Below are positions 60,804 to 64,000 of a DNA stretch of 64,000 bases, piece by piece. The translations under genes and the position numbers were made by a program. Origin of the DNA: JAEUMD01 sp050246945. Lineage in GTDB: Bacteria; Pseudomonadota; Alphaproteobacteria; Rhizobiales; Hyphomicrobiaceae. Where the stretch lies: the NCBI GenBank assembly GCA_050246945.1, contig JBFWVC010000016.1, positions 1 to 64,000 of the forward strand, written 5' to 3'. Below the pieces are notes generated by a model. It ran no database searches. It was not told the DNA's origin and was given only the letters and a program-made list of their open reading frames with translations. The stretch's first letter is position 1. Each line of letters begins with the position of its first letter.

Positions 60804-61315
60804 TAGTCGGGTGTCGCCCGACATTGCGAGCCACGGGCAACGTAGCAAACGCGCCGAAGAGCGACTGCCTCGAGCCTGCTCCTTCCCACTGAGTTCGCAT
60901 GCGCCCACTTTGGCGTCTATAAAGTGGGCGATGTTCAGGGGCTATGTTGTCAAAGGCCCTTATAGGGGCCGCTTTCGGCACGCCAGCGTAGCGTCGGACA
61001 AGCACCGCCGCCCAGTAGGATAAGCGCGAAAGCTCGGCGGCATTATGGGGAGCAACGGAATACAATCGGTTCCTTGCCAAGTCCTGTCGCAAATGCGTTG
61101 GAGGCTAGGTACCACGAGCCTAATTTTCCCCAGTGTGTTCCCTTCCGCCCGCGTTGCTGCCTAAAAGGCGGTTGATGTCTAGTGTCTAGATTTAGGATAT
61201 GCAACGCTTCCAATACCTGGCTTTTGCAGCGCGATCCAAAGGCGATCCGTATGACACGTCGCGGACTTGGAGCGTCGAGACGTCTAGCTAGCTAAGAACT
61301 CCCTAGGAGCGGGTT
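60804..61315. other. Gene-free interval in segment 3
   Basis: About 510 bases between convergent genes. Short frames only. No repeat or RNA feature that I can defend. Confidence 0.35.
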
Positions 61316-62404
61316 TCATTTCCAGTATTCATCGGCGGCGATGGCGAAGTTCAACCCTTCGGCATCTTTGATGCGGAACGTTGTTATCCCAATTAGGGCT
61401 CCGTAGACGTCAATAAGCGCGCCGCCACTTGAGCCTTTTGCAATTTGCGCTGTCGTTTGCACCAGGACGACATTTTGTTCGCGAATACCCGAGACGATGC
61501 CTTCGCCAAGCGTGTTGGTGAGGCCAGACGGATTCCCAATCGTGAAAACTTGTTCGCCAACGGCTAGGCTGTTTGCGGCACGCACACTAGAGATGGGTCT
61601 CAGTGCACCGTTCACTTTGAGAAAGCAACGATCTGAAGCAACGTCTGCGTTAGAGACTACAGCGTCGTATGCTTTCTTACTAACGGTGTCATACACTGCG
61701 ATGAACCGCATTCCATCAGTTACGTGGCAATTTGTGATGGCGTACTCAGAAGAAACAGCGACAGCGGAACCCTGCGAATACTCCCCATCCAGCGTCTTCG
61801 AGTTTGAGGCGATCAATATGTAGACAGATGGCGAAACGACCCGGAAAAGGTCTTGAGCATCTTGCTGCTTACTGAGCGGCCTAGCAGGAATAGATGGACG
61901 ATGACCACCCCATGTAGCCCGGGGCGCCGAAGCAGCTCGGCTTTGTTCAACGCGTGTTTGCCACGCGGGTTCGGAGTCGTTCTTTCCTAATAGGTTTTCG
62001 GCACACGCACGCCACTCACGTGGGCCCAGGGTCCGCGCACAGCCTCTTCTAATCCGGGCCCTGTCGCTTGGGGACAGCGCGTCGATGTCAGGCCATCCAG
62101 GCTTCAACATCGCTTCAATGTGAGGGATCGTGCAGCTAGAAAGTTCAATGTCAACAAACTCCCCGGGACAGGCCCTCTCCAGCCAATCTTTGCCCTCCTT
62201 CGATATATTGTGAATAAAATCGTCATATTGAATTGATTTCTGTAGGCTGCATATTCTTTGAGCCCAAATGTCACCAGCATCTTTGCACAACTTCTGTGCC
62301 CAAGCGTCTTTCCGCCATGGTGATGTTTGCGCGTTGGCCCCAATGGAGCACGCAAGGCTCACGGCCAAAATCAAATTCAGCAGAGTCGAACGATAGCTGC
62401 TCAT
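61316..62404 (-). CDS. Secreted trypsin-like serine protease
   Basis: 362 residues with a signal peptide (LLNLILAVSLACSIGANAQ). Residues 30-145 form a cysteine-containing N-terminal region of unknown fold. The protease domain (about 185-362) keeps the full triad: His-227 (AITNCHVTD), Asp-258 (ASDRCFLKV) and Ser-326 (KGSSGGALI), plus GNPSGL and FAIAADEYW. It resembles Deg/S1C proteases but has no PDZ domain. Lies 282 bases from, and divergent to, a Kazal-type inhibitor gene. Confidence 0.88.
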   Translation of the reverse strand: MSSYRSTLLNLILAVSLACSIGANAQTSPWRKDAWAQKLCKDAGDIWAQRICSLQKSIQYDDFIHNISKEGKDWLERACPGEFVDIELSSCTIPHIEAMLKPGWPDIDALSPSDRARIRRGCARTLGPREWRACAENLLGKNDSEPAWQTRVEQSRAASAPRATWGGHRPSIPARPLSKQQDAQDLFRVVSPSVYILIASNSKTLDGEYSQGSAVAVSSEYAITNCHVTDGMRFIAVYDTVSKKAYDAVVSNADVASDRCFLKVNGALRPISSVRAANSLAVGEQVFTIGNPSGLTNTLGEGIVSGIREQNVVLVQTTAQIAKGSSGGALIDVYGALIGITTFRIKDAEGLNFAIAADEYWK

Positions 62405-62686
62405 TGTAGAACAGGGCTACAGGGCAGCAGGACTGTCAAGTGGCCAGGTTGCTCATATCTGTGCATATGACTACCACTGTTGAGGGTTTGTTCATTGGCC
62501 CATTTCGACAGTTCTTGTTCGGGCCACCTCACGGCCGGTGTGGTGAGAAGCTCGGCCGTCGAGTGAGTCCAGTGTCGTGGAGATGGCTGCCCCTCAACCT
62601 ACTTGGCCTTTTCCCTGTCATGTTCGCGAAAGGCCAGGTGACGTCTCTAAGGTGAGTGATGTCGACCCAATTGAAAGAGGCTGAGC

Positions 62687-63031
62687 ATGAGAACCGCCGC
62701 GATCAGCATGATCATGCTACTAAACCTATGTACTGCGCGGGCACAGAGTGGCTTGCACGAGACGTGTGGTGTGGGACTAGCTGGCCCGACATGCAAAGCC
62801 GGGCTGGTGTGCGAACTTCCTGCAGGTTGCCAGCAGGACTACCGTCTCTCGGGCACCACACGAGGTATCATTCTCCCAAACTTCAAAGGAATCTGTGCTG
62901 CAACGCCCGAGCATTGCAGTGGCGCATTTGATCCTGTTTGTGGCTGCGATGGCACGACATACATCAACGACTGCGAACGCAGTCGTGCTCGCGCGTCCAA
63001 GAGGAGTGAGGGTGAATGCTCGAAACGGTGA
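62687..63031 (+). CDS. Secreted Kazal-type protease inhibitor
   Basis: 114 residues: signal peptide (MRTAAISMIMLLNLCTARA), a small cysteine-rich part (ETCGVGLAGPTCKAGLVCEL) like an insulin-binding-protein/antistasin-like knot. A C-terminal Kazal domain follows (CSGAFDPVCGCDGTTYINDC...GEC), whose PVCGCDGxTYxNxC core is unmistakable. Kazal domains block serine proteases by a substrate-like loop. Twelve bases before the next gene on the same strand. Confidence 0.87.
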   Translation: MRTAAISMIMLLNLCTARAQSGLHETCGVGLAGPTCKAGLVCELPAGCQQDYRLSGTTRGIILPNFKGICAATPEHCSGAFDPVCGCDGTTYINDCERSRARASKRSEGECSKR

Positions 63032-63043
63032 TGGGGGTCGAAG

Positions 63044-64000
63044 ATGCGTATCGCATGGATATGCGCTGTGGGAGGAAGTTTGATTGTCTGGGCAACATGG
63101 GCCACAGCGGAAGAGCGGGTACCCGCCTACGACGTTCCAGCTGGGCTTGAAGTCTATACTGACATCAAAGCAGTTACCGAAAGCGCGCAGCGGGTGATTG
63201 AACTTCTCAGTGTGGCGACGCTGACACTTCAGCCGTATCCAGTACCCTTCAAGGTTGGCGAGCGTCAGACGATCAACCGTGAAATTATTCCAGAATGCGA
63301 TACCGACCGAATACGCTCCTTCAACCGCGGGTATCAACTGGCCTTAACCGGGTACAATCTGTTGCTCTCACTGCGCGAGACCGGGATCGCCAGGGCGAGA
63401 GGTCCGCACGGCCTGCCAGACGCACGCAAACGTCGGTTTATCGAGTTTGGTCGATCTGCATTGATCTTGGCATGGCAACCGAGCCGGGTTCAGGAGGTGC
63501 TGACAATCCTCGATTCACTGAGCGCCTTGCCGCAGTCGCGGCGGGACGATCTGGCGACGTTTCTAACGATCCTACTCGAGTACCGTATTCATTACATGCG
63601 CCTCAAGGCTCGCAGTGAAGAACAAGTCAACGAGCTATTTCGACGTGAAGATCACGCTTATTACTGGTATCGGGTTTATCTAGATCGGTTTTCAAATGGT
63701 GTGGCACAGAAAGAAATCCGTAGCGACCTTCGACAATTATCGGAGCCGATTGGCCCCGATGAACTTTCTGGGGCTCTCGACTCGATGCTGCGCGAGACGT
63801 CCGATGTTGATAAGACAGACCCGCACGCATGCTTTGTAGAGCATTATGGCCCCGTCATCGAGATCCCAGTCGAGAAGCTGCAACGCGAGAACGCGGAATT
63901 ATACCCGACTAAGTATATGGTCAGTTTCTGGCGACGGCGCGATATGGAAGGTACCTCTACAATCGCGAGTTTCGTATTGACGCGGGTGCTAGAGGCGCTG
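63044..64000 (+). CDS. Secreted protein of unknown function (runs off the window)
   Basis: The frame is open for 319 codons from ATG 63044 to the window end, with no stop. Leader MRIAWICAVGGSLIVWATWA is typical for export. The body is mixed alpha-helical (NRGYQLALTGYNLLLSLRET; RVQEVLTILDSLSALPQSRR; YYWYRVYLDRFSNGVAQKEI), without cysteine-rich or catalytic motifs I can name. Follows the Kazal gene by 12 bases, so the two are probably co-expressed and may form an envelope system with the protease. Confidence 0.7.
   Translation, partial: MRIAWICAVGGSLIVWATWATAEERVPAYDVPAGLEVYTDIKAVTESAQRVIELLSVATLTLQPYPVPFKVGERQTINREIIPECDTDRIRSFNRGYQLALTGYNLLLSLRETGIARARGPHGLPDARKRRFIEFGRSALILAWQPSRVQEVLTILDSLSALPQSRRDDLATFLTILLEYRIHYMRLKARSEEQVNELFRREDHAYYWYRVYLDRFSNGVAQKEIRSDLRQLSEPIGPDELSGALDSMLRETSDVDKTDPHACFVEHYGPVIEIPVEKLQRENAELYPTKYMVSFWRRRDMEGTSTIASFVLTRVLEAL

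Overview
The window looks like accessory chromosomal DNA from an alphaproteobacterium of the order Hyphomicrobiales (Rhizobiales), probably near Bradyrhizobium/Rhodopseudomonas. This is an inference from high-GC coding, the rhizobial flavour of many families (FixL/FixJ-like relics, MEKHLA, DUF3768, YccF and CHASE2 proteins) and the kdp operon layout. No rRNA and no intact tRNA is present, so genus is not resolved.

The main architectural feature is three same-orientation copies of the 3' part of a tRNA-Arg (anticodon TCT type), read on the minus strand, at 7437-7481, 37916-37960 and 58519-58563. The second and third copies are preceded by a fragment of a tRNA-Val, and neighbouring sequence is shared pairwise between copies. 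This fits a stack of integrated islands at one tRNA locus. Segment 0 (1-7.4 kb) holds IS relics, a citrate synthase, small secreted proteins (peptidoglycan-binding-like, CAP domain), a truncated sulfoacetaldehyde acetyltransferase relic and a YccF membrane protein.

Segment 1 (7.4-37.9 kb) holds a LysR-divergent cupin/tautomerase/alcohol dehydrogenase operon, a Kef-type K+/H+ antiporter and a copper/silver-type efflux cassette (His-rich protein, CusB, CusA, CusF, SHOCT protein). It also carries a two-component system with divergent PepSY and cytochrome b561 genes, an ArsR/ArsP-like permease/thioredoxin operon, a thiolase, a CHASE2 protein and broken FixL/FixJ-like genes. A FUSC-family protein lies near its end. 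Its most unusual gene (31797-35180) encodes a membrane-anchored Clp-type AAA+ protein fused to a release-factor-2-like region that lacks the GGQ loop.

Segment 2 (38-58.5 kb) contains a complete kdpFABCDE potassium-uptake operon on the minus strand, led by an extra 27-residue membrane peptide. It also contains a lone molybdopterin oxidoreductase, a polysaccharide deacetylase, two alpha/beta hydrolases, a large beta-solenoid membrane protein with a relic of a paralogue beside it, and a cluster of small enzymes (nucleoside deoxyribosyltransferase-like, MEKHLA, quinol-monooxygenase-like).

Segment 3 (58.6 kb to the end) differs in style. It starts with a 600-base gene-free block packed with perfect hairpins and a 21-bp inverted repeat, followed by a DUF3768 gene and orphan proteins. 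A secreted trypsin-like protease then lies beside a secreted Kazal-type protease inhibitor, which appears co-transcribed with an unknown secreted protein that runs off the window. Together the cargo suggests adaptation to metal, osmotic and envelope stress, on DNA that has been repeatedly inserted into and eroded: at least nine gene relics are recognisable.
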